The position numbers were made by a program, and so were the translations under genes. A stretch of DNA of 64,000 nucleotides from Niameybacter massiliensis. GTDB lineage: Bacteria; Bacillota; Clostridia; Lachnospirales; Cellulosilyticaceae. Below are positions 17,078 to 26,139 of this stretch, piece after piece. The stretch is taken from positions 2,918,411 through 2,982,410 of the forward strand of contig NZ_LN875035.1 of the NCBI RefSeq assembly GCF_001282685.1. Direction: 5' to 3'. Below the pieces are notes generated by a model. It was not told the origin of the DNA. It did not search any database and saw only the letters and a list, made by a program, of their open reading frames with translations. Each line of letters opens with the position of its first letter. Positions within the stretch are counted from its first letter, which is position 1.

Positions 17078-17115
17078 AAAAAAGCCTACGAAATAATTGA
17101 TTAATCATCTCGTAG
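17078..17115 (-). terminator. Terminator of the TraB/GumN gene
   Basis: On the minus strand CTACGA pairs with TCGTAG across an AT-rich loop, followed by GC and six T residues. Confidence 0.7.
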
Positions 17116-17148
17116 ACTTATTATATTTCAAACTATTTTAACAAAATC

Positions 17149-18507
17149 CTATCTTTCTACTACTTTAACAGTATAACCTAATTCTTGGAGACGTTTAACA
17201 ATTCCTTCTTTTCCTATCATATGACCTGCACCTACAGCTACAAAGTAATTTGCATCTGTTGTGTCATTTAAGTATTCTACTACTTTTTCTGTCATATGTG
17301 CATCACGCCCTTCAAAGAGAGCTTTAGTCATAATATCTCCACTTTCAATACCTGAATCTTTAGGATAGCTTGCTTCAAATCCTTCTATATCTCTTACCTT
17401 CATCATTTGTATCCAGCTATTCATCATTTCTACTTCAGCTTGTGCAGCTTCTGCAGTTTCTGCATTGCCCTCACCAGATTGTATTGCCTCTACCATATCT
17501 AATCCTGCTTTTAAGCTTTGAATTTGATAATCCACAGGTATGCCATCAAGTAAATCTGCTTGGAAGGCATAGCCTTCAATTTCTAAGATTTCTTTGTCTT
17601 CTAATAGGGCTTTTGAATAAACATAAGCATCTATAACTGGATAGGTTGCTACTGCTTCTAAGCTTTCTGTATCTTGTGCTGTTAAGGCTGTTAATGTATT
17701 AGAAAGTGCCCAAGGTTTATAGTATTTTGTTTGTTCTTCTGGTACTCCATATTGTTCCATAAGCGCGACAATACGTTTATAGGTTTCTTCATCTACATGA
17801 TTATCTAATGTTGTACCATCTAAGTACATTTGCTTTTGTGCTAAATACATCATTCCTTCTTGATTGGCAAAATCTACTTCAAAAGATACTTTATCAGAAG
17901 CTTCAATAGCTTTCCTTAACCCTTTGCTTAATGGATATACTTCTGATTTCCCAATATGTACAGTACCAAGTAAATAAATTGTATTATTTTCATCGCTTAC
18001 TTCCCATAAGAACCCATCTGTGCCTAACCCAAGTTGGTCATATACGCTTTCTACTACACGTGATGCAAAAACAAGTGCTTCTTGTACCGTACATGGTTGC
18101 TGTAATCTAAGGTCCTCTTTACCATAACCTTTGATAATTTGATTTTCGCTCATATAAGCTATGTAGTCATTCTTTAAGTCTAATCCACTATAATCTTTAA
18201 GAACAGTATAATAAGCTTCTAATACTTCTCCTCTTGTTGTACCTAATTTAACTTCTGTATTTGTACTAGCAACAAGTTTTGCTTCTATACATTTATTTCT
18301 AAGCCCTTGTATAATAAAACTCATTTGTTCTGGAGATACAACATTATTCAGTCCTTTTTCAAAATCTTTTGGTGCTACGCCATAGGCCTCTGCATCATTT
18401 AATTCACTTAATGCCCATTTTGCTGGATCAACTTCCCCTGCAAAAACTGAAACGGAGCTTGCTAACATGACTGTCATTAATCCTAAACTTAAAACCTTTT
18501 TAAACAT
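17149..18507 (-). CDS. Secreted TraB/GumN family protein
   Basis: The 452-residue protein starts with a signal peptide (MFKKVLSLGLMTVMLASSVSVFA region). Residues about 30-150 form an undefined N-terminal part. From about 155 the TraB/GumN domain follows, with LLGTVHIG, the VSFEVDF motif, and near the end FVAVGAGHMIGKEGI. The conserved Gly-x-x-His and Glu residues suggest a metal-dependent hydrolase, related to Tiki proteases, but its function in bacteria is not settled. GGGAGG nine bases before the ATG at 18507 fixes the start. It follows the DUF3169 gene by 26 bases and may be co-transcribed. Confidence 0.85.
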   Translation of the reverse strand: MFKKVLSLGLMTVMLASSVSVFAGEVDPAKWALSELNDAEAYGVAPKDFEKGLNNVVSPEQMSFIIQGLRNKCIEAKLVASTNTEVKLGTTRGEVLEAYYTVLKDYSGLDLKNDYIAYMSENQIIKGYGKEDLRLQQPCTVQEALVFASRVVESVYDQLGLGTDGFLWEVSDENNTIYLLGTVHIGKSEVYPLSKGLRKAIEASDKVSFEVDFANQEGMMYLAQKQMYLDGTTLDNHVDEETYKRIVALMEQYGVPEEQTKYYKPWALSNTLTALTAQDTESLEAVATYPVIDAYVYSKALLEDKEILEIEGYAFQADLLDGIPVDYQIQSLKAGLDMVEAIQSGEGNAETAEAAQAEVEMMNSWIQMMKVRDIEGFEASYPKDSGIESGDIMTKALFEGRDAHMTEKVVEYLNDTTDANYFVAVGAGHMIGKEGIVKRLQELGYTVKVVER

Positions 18508-18533
18508 CTTCAAATACCTCCCACAATAATTTA

Positions 18534-19244
18534 TTATTTGCTCTTACTATAATCTTTGTTGCTATAATAAGTCATCAAAATAGTTTGTACTGCCCAAATG
18601 ATTCCAATTGGTAAACAAATAACTGGGCTAACGTTAAATACCAAACTTATTCCATAACATAATAAGAATAAAAACACATAGATAGGTGTCATCATTGATA
18701 TTGTTTTAAAACACGCTTTCCCTACTTTATCTTTTTCAAATTCATCTAGTTTATCAAAGTGATCTCTATTAAAGTTCACTTCTAATGGATCTGCATCAAG
18801 TTCTGGTCTAACCTTTTTGACTAAAGCAATATGTGCTACCTCTCCCCAAAAAGCTAATATAACATTTACAAAAAATAATGTGGCAAAAGGTGTATCATTA
18901 AAAATATTTATGCCTAATGCAGTAAAGTTTATGACTGCACATAAGGTAGAGCACATCATCACTACACTCATTGCTTTTTCATGAGTATCGTAGAAAGAGC
19001 CTTCTTCATCACAATAATGTTCTTTTTTCAGTTTCCCATTAAAGTAAAAATACCCTCCAATTCCTATGATACCTGATATAAGACCAATTATATATAAACT
19101 TGGTGATATCCCTTGGGCAACGCTTATAATTGTATTTAAATAATTACTTCCTTCTATCATGTTCATCAAAACTCCTATTAACCCACCAATAAAACCACTT
19201 ATTACAATAATCCCAATTCCCTTTTTCCAATTATAGCTTTTCAT
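18534..19244 (-). CDS. DUF3169-like integral membrane protein
   Basis: The 236-residue protein has about six membrane segments and no catalytic motif. Pairing with a small XRE regulator upstream is a common arrangement for DUF3169 proteins in Firmicutes, where the function is unknown. The ATG at 19244 lies nine bases after GGAGG and overlaps the end of the regulator gene by 14 bases, so translation is coupled. Regulation should follow the two palindromic operators at 19467-19519. Confidence 0.75.
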   Translation of the reverse strand: MKSYNWKKGIGIIVISGFIGGLIGVLMNMIEGSNYLNTIISVAQGISPSLYIIGLISGIIGIGGYFYFNGKLKKEHYCDEEGSFYDTHEKAMSVVMMCSTLCAVINFTALGINIFNDTPFATLFFVNVILAFWGEVAHIALVKKVRPELDADPLEVNFNRDHFDKLDEFEKDKVGKACFKTISMMTPIYVFLFLLCYGISLVFNVSPVICLPIGIIWAVQTILMTYYSNKDYSKSK

Positions 19245-19449
19245 TTTCTTCATCCTCCAGCCAAAATAGCTCTTCTACCTGCTTATCAAATATATGTGCA
19301 ATCTTGATTGCCAATACAATTGAAGGATGGTAGTCTCCACGTTCAATACTACTTACTGTCTGCCTTGATACCCCACAAAGCTTCCCAAATTCTGTCTGAC
19401 TTATACCCTTTTCTTCTCTCATCTGTTTCACACGATTGTACAGGGGCAT
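19231..19449 (-). CDS. XRE-family transcriptional regulator
   Basis: This 72-residue protein is essentially one helix-turn-helix domain: MREEKGISQTEFGKLCGVSR, then QTVSSIERGDYHPSI. It resembles small Cro/CI-type regulators that control their own operon. The ATG at 19449 is preferred: GGAGG lies eight bases upstream. The longer in-frame ATG at 19485 would start inside an operator copy. It probably represses its own promoter through the paired palindromes upstream. Confidence 0.93.
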   Translation of the reverse strand: MPLYNRVKQMREEKGISQTEFGKLCGVSRQTVSSIERGDYHPSIVLAIKIAHIFDKQVEELFWLEDEENEKL

Positions 19450-19466
19450 TCCATTCACCTCCAACT

Positions 19467-19484
19467 TGACAAGTATACTTGTCA
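19467..19484. promoter_or_regulatory. Operator copy 1 (promoter-proximal palindrome)
   Basis: TGACAAGTATACTTGTCA is a perfect 18-bp palindrome between the predicted transcription start and the regulator's start codon. It is identical to the copy 35 bp away. Confidence 0.85.
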
Positions 19485-19491
19485 TAGTGAA

Positions 19492-19520
19492 AGCATATCA
19501 CTGACAAGTATACTTGTCAA
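19492..19520 (-). promoter_or_regulatory. Promoter of the XRE-DUF3169 operon
   Basis: TTGACA (19515-19520, inside operator copy 2), a 17-base spacer and TATGCT (19492-19497) form a good promoter on the minus strand. Both operator copies would block it. Confidence 0.7.
19502..19519. promoter_or_regulatory. Operator copy 2 (distal palindrome over the -35 box)
   Basis: A second perfect TGACAAGTATACTTGTCA, 35 bp centre to centre from copy 1. It contains most of the -35 hexamer. Confidence 0.85.
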
Positions 19521-19529
19521 CACAAAAAA

Positions 19530-19556
19530 AATAAGAGTTTATTTTAAACTCTTATT
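19530..19556 (-). terminator. Terminator of the small P-loop kinase gene
   Basis: A perfect 12-bp stem AATAAGAGTTTA/TAAACTCTTATT with a 3-base loop is followed on the minus strand by eight T residues. Confidence 0.88.
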
Positions 19557-19564
19557 TAATACCC

Positions 19565-20080
19565 CTATCCATCAACAAATTCTAGAATTTTATCTTCTTT
19601 TATATAGACATCTTTAGAACGTCTTAGAAGAATTAACTTATCACCATATTTAAAAAGCATCTTTTCAAATTTGTCTCTACTTTTTTCAAAGTCATCTGAC
19701 CAGTTATACATAGACCTGAGCATGCTTAAAGTAGGTGTATAATGGCATTTTTCTAGACCACAAATTTGTTTAAGGTATCTACTTAAAATCCTTACTTTAC
19801 GCTTCCATAATGGAGGGTCTAAAAAGACAATTTTATCTGCTATATCTAAAAGTTGATGACAACTTTTTCTATAAGTACCTTCGATAATCCAATCACCTTT
19901 TTGGTCGATTTTCTCTATAATCATTAGTTGTTCTTCTGGCGTTCTTTTATATCTTACGCCATCTTTCTTCCCATATATAATGCAGTCTAGTTCGTAAAAA
20001 GGTATGTCTAGTTCTTCTGACCACCTTCTAGCCAATGTTGTTTTACCACTTGCCACTATCCCTACAATATAAATTTTCAT
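19565..20080 (-). CDS. Small P-loop kinase-like ATPase (FlaR/topology-modulation type)
   Basis: The 171-residue protein has Walker A VGIVASGKTTL near residue 10 and an adenylate-kinase-like fold, with GDWIIEGTY and DKIVFLDPPLWKRK. It resembles the family annotated as DNA topology modulation protein (FlaR), which are small kinases of unknown substrate. GGGGGAG six bases before the ATG at 20080 fixes the start. It follows the Nudix gene by 27 bases in one operon. Confidence 0.8.
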   Translation of the reverse strand: MKIYIVGIVASGKTTLARRWSEELDIPFYELDCIIYGKKDGVRYKRTPEEQLMIIEKIDQKGDWIIEGTYRKSCHQLLDIADKIVFLDPPLWKRKVRILSRYLKQICGLEKCHYTPTLSMLRSMYNWSDDFEKSRDKFEKMLFKYGDKLILLRRSKDVYIKEDKILEFVDG

Positions 20081-20107
20081 TGTGTTCTCCCCCAACACCT
20101 ATTACTT

Positions 20108-20620
20108 TTATTTATTAAATATAAAACGTTCAACATCCTCTCTTATAGGTAGTAATCTTTTTGCAACCGGTCCTGCAATAAGCCCTGACTCTATCATTTC
20201 ATCTAATACTTCTAGACTTACCCATTTAGCATCTACAGTTTCACCTTCTTGCATCACTAATTCATCACGGCCTATATCTTTTCTTACAATGTATAAATCC
20301 ACAAAAGCACTCTCTTCTTTAATGGTTCGTAAAAAGTAAAGTTCTTCCTCTTCTACCTTTATACCTGTTTCTTCTAATAGTTCTCTTCTTGCACCTTGTC
20401 TACTTGTTTCTCCTGCTAAGACTGAACCTGCTGTATTCTCCCAAAAGTTTGGGTATTTATCTTTTTCCGGATGTCTTAACGTAGTGAGTACTTCATTTTT
20501 ACTATTTACAGTCCAAATACTTACCACTACATGATATTCACCTAGGACCATTGATTCTGGTCTATTATGTGTTCTATTTAAAGGTTGTCTTTGTTCATTA
20601 TATAAATCCCATTTTTCCAT
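20108..20620 (-). CDS. Nudix hydrolase
   Basis: The 170-residue protein has a perfect Nudix box, G-x5-E-x7-REL-LEE-TGI, starting at GSVLAGE. The preceding region (VVVSIWTVNSKNEVLTTLR) resembles YfcD-like Nudix proteins related to isopentenyl diphosphate isomerase. It should hydrolyse a nucleoside diphosphate derivative; the substrate is not readable. It is followed closely by the P-loop kinase gene. Confidence 0.92.
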   Translation of the reverse strand: MEKWDLYNEQRQPLNRTHNRPESMVLGEYHVVVSIWTVNSKNEVLTTLRHPEKDKYPNFWENTAGSVLAGETSRQGARRELLEETGIKVEEEELYFLRTIKEESAFVDLYIVRKDIGRDELVMQEGETVDAKWVSLEVLDEMIESGLIAGPVAKRLLPIREDVERFIFNK

Positions 20621-20747
20621 TGTGTTTTTTCCTAGCCTTTCTATTTTAAGAAATTCTTTTATCTAACGACTACATGTCTGAATATTTCTATTATATCATA
20701 GGATACCTTTCTCTATTCTTAATTTTATCTTACAATTTCTATACATT

Positions 20748-20780
20748 AAAAAGCTGTTATACATATGTACAACAGCTTTT
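20748..20780 (-). terminator. Terminator of the first MATE gene
   Basis: AAAAGCTGTT pairs with AACAGCTTTT around a TACATATGTA-like inner stem. A run of T follows on the minus strand. Confidence 0.85.
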
Positions 20781-20796
20781 CTTATTTCTAATCTCT

Positions 20797-22176
20797 TTAA
20801 TCTGTTACAAGATTTTGTATCCATACACCTTTTCTCAGTAATATATACCCTAGCATGCATTTGAAAATATCAACTAACTGACACATTAAATACACTACTA
20901 GAATATTAATGCCTGTATAATAGGCTAGCATAAAAGCTAAAGGTATACTTACTAACCATAAATAAACACTATCAAATATAAAGGTAATAATCGTCTTGCC
21001 ACCTGAGCGAAGTGTAAAGTAAGTTGCATGTAAAAAGCCGTATATAGGCATACATATGGCTGCAATACGTATAAACCAAGCTGCTAAATCTTTAACTTCA
21101 TCTGTCGTATTATAAAGCATCGGGAATGCTGGAGCTACAACTACCATAACCCCTCCTAGTATTAAGCAACAACAAACAGAAAAGAAAATCATCTTGTAAG
21201 CTGTTTCTTTCGCTTCATCCATTTTACCTGCACCTAATAGTGGCCCTACAATAATCGCTACTGCATTACCTAATGCTAAAAATACTATGTTAAATAAATT
21301 GGCTATAGTATTGGCTATATTAATCCCTGCTACTACTGATAATCCTCTAACTGAGTAACATTGCATCAATACTGCCATACCACCTGCCCACAATCCTTCA
21401 TTAAGTAAAAGTGGCATACCTTTTATGATAATTTTATTTGTGAGGGCTAGTGGTACCCTTAATGTTTTATAAGCACCTTTTATAAATGGATTCTTTTCGT
21501 GATGTCTATGCGTCCATACCACTACAATAAGACACTCTATAAATCTTGCGATGATCGTACCTATAGCTGCTCCTGCAATACCTAGTTTGGGGAATCCAAA
21601 ATGTCCAAAGATTAGTAAGTAATTTAAAACTAAGTTTACTAATACTGCAGCAATCCCTGCCTTCATAGGTACTATGGTTTCTCCTGTCTCACGTAAAGTA
21701 CCACAATACGCTTGTGAAATGGCAAAAGGTATAAGCCCAATTAACATGATACGTAAATACTCTTCTCCATATGTAAGCGTATTACCAATGTCTCCCGAGC
21801 TACTTCCTTCATGTAAATAAAGGGCGATTAAACTACTTCCACATGCTCCAAAAATAAGTATTGCAATAGCTGTAATCATTGCACAAATAATAATTTTGAA
21901 ACGAAAAGTATCTCGTACCCCTTCATGATTTTCTTGACCAAAAAATTGTGCTGTAAAAATCCCAGCACCTGATATCCCACCAAAAATACATAAATTAAAC
22001 ACAAATAGCAATTGATTAACAATGGCAACCCCAGACATAGAATCTGTCCCCACTTGGCCCACCATAATATTATCTATTAATCCTACAAAGCTTGTAATTC
22101 CACTTTGAATCATAATAGGTACTGCAATGGCCAATACCATCTGATAAAACTTTTTGTCACCTATCAATTTCTTCAT
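20797..22176 (-). CDS. MATE family efflux transporter
   Basis: The 459-residue protein has about twelve membrane segments and typical MATE features: an N-terminal AVPIMIQSGITSFVGLIDNIMVG, GVAIVNQL, and duplicated halves. MATE proteins export organic cations or drugs using Na+ or H+ gradients. GGGGGAG seven bases before the ATG supports the start. A second MATE gene lies at 46420, only distantly similar to this one. Confidence 0.93.
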   Translation of the reverse strand: MKKLIGDKKFYQMVLAIAVPIMIQSGITSFVGLIDNIMVGQVGTDSMSGVAIVNQLLFVFNLCIFGGISGAGIFTAQFFGQENHEGVRDTFRFKIIICAMITAIAILIFGACGSSLIALYLHEGSSSGDIGNTLTYGEEYLRIMLIGLIPFAISQAYCGTLRETGETIVPMKAGIAAVLVNLVLNYLLIFGHFGFPKLGIAGAAIGTIIARFIECLIVVVWTHRHHEKNPFIKGAYKTLRVPLALTNKIIIKGMPLLLNEGLWAGGMAVLMQCYSVRGLSVVAGINIANTIANLFNIVFLALGNAVAIIVGPLLGAGKMDEAKETAYKMIFFSVCCCLILGGVMVVVAPAFPMLYNTTDEVKDLAAWFIRIAAICMPIYGFLHATYFTLRSGGKTIITFIFDSVYLWLVSIPLAFMLAYYTGINILVVYLMCQLVDIFKCMLGYILLRKGVWIQNLVTD

Positions 22177-22238
22177 GATAGTTCTCCCCCCGGTATCTTC
22201 GCTTATTTCATTTTCATATTATTTTCTCATAAATACAA

Positions 22239-22279
22239 AAGACACACAAGTGATTATTCTCCATCAACTTATGTGTCTT
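22239..22279 (-). terminator. Probable terminator of the PHP gene
   Basis: AAGACACA and AAGT pair with ACTT and TGTGTCTT; on the minus strand the stem is followed by TTTTG. It lies 70 bases after the PHP stop and 63 bases before the MATE start, so an attenuator role for the MATE gene is also possible. Confidence 0.6.
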
Positions 22280-22349
22280 CTCTTACATCTCATGTTATCT
22301 ATTCTTTCATCATTCCTTTGAATGAATAGGTATTTAAAAAAGTCTATGT

Positions 22350-23129
22350 TTACCATACAAACTCAACTTTTTTTAATCCGTATTGATCTGCAATCTGATA
22401 ACCCTCTTCAACTTTTGCAATAATATCAGTTGGTTTATGTGCATCTGAATTAGCTAGTACCTTGCAATCATACCCAGCTGCTAGCTCCCAGAATCCTTTT
22501 AGTGGATACTGTTTTCTATAACCTTGTGGTGTCATAATCTCTGGTTTTCTTAATCCGTATCCATTAATCTCTAATGGCATATTATAGTGACTTGCTGCTT
22601 CAATAATATATTTAGAGGCTGCAATCGCTTCTTCATCCCATGGTAAATAAAAGTGTCCAAACACATCCGGATGTGCTACAAACTTAAATAATCCTGTTTC
22701 CATTGCTTTTACTAGATAGTTGGCATAGAGTTTAAGCTCTTCTTTATCACTTTTAACCATACCTAGCCTATTCCATGGTGAAGTTCCATGAATCATATGC
22801 CCTGCTAAAATTAAATAATCTGCCCCATATTGTCCTCTTAGCACTTCATTATAAAATGAACTATAATCTTCAATAAATTCACATTCAAACGCCTTTAACA
22901 GTTTGATTTGTGGATATTTTGTTTGTGCCTCATCAATCTCCTTAATATAGTCATCTAATTCCTCATATGCCATTCTTACTTCTGGCCAAAGGCTATTATT
23001 TGGAAATGGAGTATGATCTGACATCCCTAGTATTTCTACACCTGCACTTACTGCTGCTTCTACGTAATCTATAACTTTTCCTGTTGCATGCTTACAACAT
23101 TCCGTATGCGTATGATAATTGGCTAACAT
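22350..23129 (-). CDS. PHP-domain phosphatase, histidinol-phosphatase type
   Basis: This 259-residue protein has PHP metal-binding motifs YHTHTECCKHA at the N-terminus, GMSDHTPF, FECEFIED, LAGHMIHG, and a C-terminal NSDAHKP. This matches the HisK/HisJ family of histidinol-phosphate phosphatases. No other histidine biosynthesis gene is near, so the substrate is uncertain. AAGGAG six bases before the ATG at 23129 decides the start. It follows the YibE/F gene by 48 bases. Confidence 0.88.
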   Translation of the reverse strand: MLANYHTHTECCKHATGKVIDYVEAAVSAGVEILGMSDHTPFPNNSLWPEVRMAYEELDDYIKEIDEAQTKYPQIKLLKAFECEFIEDYSSFYNEVLRGQYGADYLILAGHMIHGTSPWNRLGMVKSDKEELKLYANYLVKAMETGLFKFVAHPDVFGHFYLPWDEEAIAASKYIIEAASHYNMPLEINGYGLRKPEIMTPQGYRKQYPLKGFWELAAGYDCKVLANSDAHKPTDIIAKVEEGYQIADQYGLKKVEFVW

Positions 23130-23177
23130 AATAAACTCCTTTATGGTCCGACATTCATCGCTACCCATTATAGCACA

Positions 23178-24302
23178 CTATTTTTCCTTTTTGTATACAT
23201 AGCTACAGATCATCGTTGTAAGTGGTGAGACAATCACTAGACCTATACAGCCTACAAATGTATGTAAAATTTCACCTGCAATAGATTTGGAATTTAAAAT
23301 ACTTATCATTGGTGTACCTTGTGCCATATAAACCATCATAACTGTAATAAAACTTCCCATATAAGCTAAGAGTAATGTTGTCGCTTGAGATCCTACTACA
23401 GACCTTCCGATTCTCATACCTGACACCCAAATCTCTTTGCTTGATATGTCTGGCTTTTTCTCTACCACCTCTTCTAGTGCAGCAGATAAATCCATTGCTA
23501 AGTCTACAATTGCTCCTGAACAAGATAAGTAAATTGCAGCTTGATAGATTTGTGTTAAGTTTAAGTTTTCAAACCCCGCGTATAGTAATGATTCAGACCA
23601 CGCCATAACCGTTCCATCTATTTTGAAGATGGCTCCAAACCCCATTGCCATAAAACATGTCAATATAGAAGCGAGCCCCGTACCTGCTATTGCACAGTAG
23701 GCCTTCTTTGTAAACCCTCCAACTAAGATTAAAGTTACTGTAGCCATTGTTAACCCAATAACTAATCCTAATATCATAGGCTGATAGCCTTTTAAAAGCA
23801 TTGGAATTAGTAATTTCCATATACAAAGTAAACTAAATATAAAAGATATAATCGTTCTAATACCTACTGTTCCAGAGAAAATAAGTAATGCTGCCATAAA
23901 TACAAGTACAATAAACCATTCAGCAGATAGCCTATAATGGTCAAGCATATTCACAAATAGGATTTCTCCTGATTGAGATTTTTCAACTAATACAAGTGCT
24001 GTATCACCTACTTGAAATAACTTATCAAACTCTAACTTACCTGTTAGAAGATTGACTGCCTCTACTTGTTCCCCCTTAAAGGTTCCACCTAATAATTCTA
24101 CTTGGCACACTTGGCTTCCTTGTCTAAGTAGACCATTGTTATATACTGTACTTTCGTTAGTTTCTAAGACCTTTGCCTTAACACTTTCTGCATTGACATA
24201 CATTTGTTTTTCAAACCCTGTAGGAATGATAAGTAGTATGCCTATCAATATAAGACATAAAAGCGAAAAGATAACATTTTTATTTTTGAGAGCTGCTTTC
24301 AT
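23178..24302 (-). CDS. YibE/F family membrane protein
   Basis: The 374-residue protein has an N-terminal membrane segment (about 10-30), an extracytoplasmic domain (about 35-125) and six to eight C-terminal membrane segments. ISFIFSLLCIWKLLIPMLLKG, IYLSCSGAIVDLAMDLSAALEE and GSQATTLLLAYMG are typical of YibE/F. The molecular function of this family is unknown. It is first in an apparent two-gene operon with the PHP phosphatase. Confidence 0.88.
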   Translation of the reverse strand: MKAALKNKNVIFSLLCLILIGILLIIPTGFEKQMYVNAESVKAKVLETNESTVYNNGLLRQGSQVCQVELLGGTFKGEQVEAVNLLTGKLEFDKLFQVGDTALVLVEKSQSGEILFVNMLDHYRLSAEWFIVLVFMAALLIFSGTVGIRTIISFIFSLLCIWKLLIPMLLKGYQPMILGLVIGLTMATVTLILVGGFTKKAYCAIAGTGLASILTCFMAMGFGAIFKIDGTVMAWSESLLYAGFENLNLTQIYQAAIYLSCSGAIVDLAMDLSAALEEVVEKKPDISSKEIWVSGMRIGRSVVGSQATTLLLAYMGSFITVMMVYMAQGTPMISILNSKSIAGEILHTFVGCIGLVIVSPLTTMICSYVYKKEK

Positions 24303-24378
24303 TGATCACCTTACTCCTATCCATTGATTCTATATTTCAAGTCTAACCATCCTATAGACTTATTCCTATTTAAACTAT

Positions 24379-24421
24379 AAAAGGTGAGGATAACTTTTAT
24401 TTTTAAGTCCCCTCACCTTTT
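24379..24421 (-). terminator. Terminator of phoA
   Basis: An 11-bp stem AAAAGGTGAGG/CCTCACCTTTT with a 21-base loop is followed by a modest T tract on the minus strand. Confidence 0.7.
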
Positions 24422-24474
24422 ACTCCATTTAGACTTTTTTTAATAACCCAACCTTACTTACTGCTATGTATTAC

Positions 24475-26004
24475 TTATTCAAGGCCACAGATTGTTACAA
24501 GTTTATTGAAGATATCTGTGTTATCATAAGCACCACTGAAAAGTTCTTGACCTTGGCCCATTGCGTATACTGGTACTGGTACACCTGTATGTGAGTAAGA
24601 AGTCCAGCCAATACCTGCTTTATTATTAAGAAGGTGTGTAAGTGTTACACTAAGTGGTTCATATCCACCGTAGAGAAGACCTGCTTCTTGGTCTTTAGAG
24701 CGATCTGCTGATGCTTTCATTGTTTCTTCAAATGCTTTTTCTAACTTGTTGTATTCATAATCTGTAAGCACAAACTCAGGGTTTTTGCTTGCATCTTTAT
24801 CTTTTGATGTCATAAGCCCAAAGTTTTCTTTGATCGTTGGAAGAAGATCTTCAAGTTTTGCTGTCTTAATATCTGTAGTCGCTTTATAATCAGCAATGAG
24901 TTTATCAAACTCTACATAACTCATTGTTTGATTTTCTAACATATCAAATGTTGTATTGTAACCAGTTGTTGAGTATCCGATGCTCATACCACCTGTTTCA
25001 TGGTCACCTGTTACAAGGATTAAAGTTTCTTCTGGGTGTTTGTTTGCAAAGTCTATAGCTACTTGAATGGCTTCATCTAATGCAATAACATCCCCAATGT
25101 TACTTCTTGCATCATTTGCATGACCTGCCCAGTCAATTTTTCCACCTTCAATCATCATGAAGAATCCATCTTCATTGTCTAATACTTCAATACCTTTTTT
25201 AACGAAATCTTTAAGTTCTAAATCCCCTTTTTCACTATCAAGTGCATAGCTCATAGCATTTGACTCTTGGAGTTTTGGACTGATTGCATAGACTTTACCA
25301 GAATCGCTATCTAATGCTGCAATCTCTTCTTTTGTATCAGCAATTGTGTAGCCATTTTCTTCTATAATTTCAAAAGCACTTTTTTGATCTTTATTTTTAC
25401 CATTTGGTTGTGCTAATGAACCACCTGCAAAGTAATCAAAATCGCTTTCAGCAAGTTGGATTGCAATATTGTACATATTACTTCTTGATACTTCATGAGC
25501 ATAGAAAGCAGCTGGTGTAGCATGGTCAATAGAAACACTACTTACGATACCAATTTTATAGCCATCTTCTTTAAGTTTTTCTGTAATACTTTCTGGTTTT
25601 GTTTCTTTGTCAGCGTTGTAACCAATTACACCACTATGTGTTTTAACCCCACTAGAAATCGCTGTAGCTGTTGAAGCTGAATCTGGACAGAAAGATGTAG
25701 AATCTTGTGTTGTTGCTGAACCTACAACTGGGAAGCTACTTACTGCAAGTTTGCCTAAGTTAACGCCTCCTTTTTCTGTCGCACCTTTGTATACTTGTGC
25801 TGCATTAAGCTGTACATAAGACATACCATCCCCAATGAATGTAAAGATATATTTTGGTTTCTTATATTCTACCTTCTTGGTATTTGCTGCAGCAGCTGCT
25901 ACGATTGGTGTTGGACTTGCTTGCATTTGTGTTACCCCTACAAATGATGATGCAAGTACTGCCATTCCTACTAGTGCTATAACGAATCTTTTATTTAATT
26001 TCAT
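24475..26004 (-). CDS. phoA: Secreted alkaline phosphatase
   Basis: The 509-residue enzyme hydrolyses phosphomonoesters outside the cell. It has a signal peptide (about 1-30), the first metal site FIGDGM with Asp59, the catalytic serine Ser109 in CPDSASTAT, and later metal ligands in GGKIDWAGHANDA, VTGDHETGG and SHTGVPVPV. Length and motif order fit the E. coli PhoA and B. subtilis PhoA/PhoB family. AAGGGG precedes the ATG. A five-unit Pho box upstream indicates induction by phosphate starvation. Confidence 0.95.
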   Translation of the reverse strand: MKLNKRFVIALVGMAVLASSFVGVTQMQASPTPIVAAAAANTKKVEYKKPKYIFTFIGDGMSYVQLNAAQVYKGATEKGGVNLGKLAVSSFPVVGSATTQDSTSFCPDSASTATAISSGVKTHSGVIGYNADKETKPESITEKLKEDGYKIGIVSSVSIDHATPAAFYAHEVSRSNMYNIAIQLAESDFDYFAGGSLAQPNGKNKDQKSAFEIIEENGYTIADTKEEIAALDSDSGKVYAISPKLQESNAMSYALDSEKGDLELKDFVKKGIEVLDNEDGFFMMIEGGKIDWAGHANDARSNIGDVIALDEAIQVAIDFANKHPEETLILVTGDHETGGMSIGYSTTGYNTTFDMLENQTMSYVEFDKLIADYKATTDIKTAKLEDLLPTIKENFGLMTSKDKDASKNPEFVLTDYEYNKLEKAFEETMKASADRSKDQEAGLLYGGYEPLSVTLTHLLNNKAGIGWTSYSHTGVPVPVYAMGQGQELFSGAYDNTDIFNKLVTICGLE

Positions 26005-26055
26005 GTTTTGATTTCCCCTTTATTATCTGTTTTCTTCAGTTAAAAGAATAATATT

Positions 26056-26110
26056 ATGAGGTTAAATCCACATTGGACAAATATTAGATTTATATTAAAT
26101 CTTTGTTAAA
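26056..26110 (-). promoter_or_regulatory. Five-unit Pho box upstream of phoA
   Basis: On the minus strand five 11-bp units follow without a gap: TTTAACAAAGA, TTTAATATAAA, TCTAATATTTG, TCCAATGTGGA, TTTAACCTCAT. Each contains a TTAACA-like hexamer with five bases between, the known PhoP-binding pattern of Gram-positive Pho promoters. AT-rich -10 candidates follow directly. Confidence 0.8.
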
Positions 26111-26115
26111 TAAAA

Positions 26116-26139
26116 AAAAGACTGCATAGGCAGTCTTTT
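26116..26139 (-). terminator. Terminator of the pentapeptide-repeat gene
   Basis: A perfect 10-bp stem AAAAGACTGC/GCAGTCTTTT with a 4-base loop is followed by a T run on the minus strand. It overlaps the stop codon and adjoins the Pho box of phoA. Confidence 0.9.

Noticed and set aside
19449-19485. Longer XRE regulator starting at 19485
   Set aside because: The start would lie in an operator copy and lacks a ribosome site; GGAGG precedes the ATG at 19449.
22239-22279. Riboswitch controlling the MATE gene
   Set aside because: Only a single hairpin is seen, without a conserved aptamer; a terminator for the PHP gene explains it more simply.
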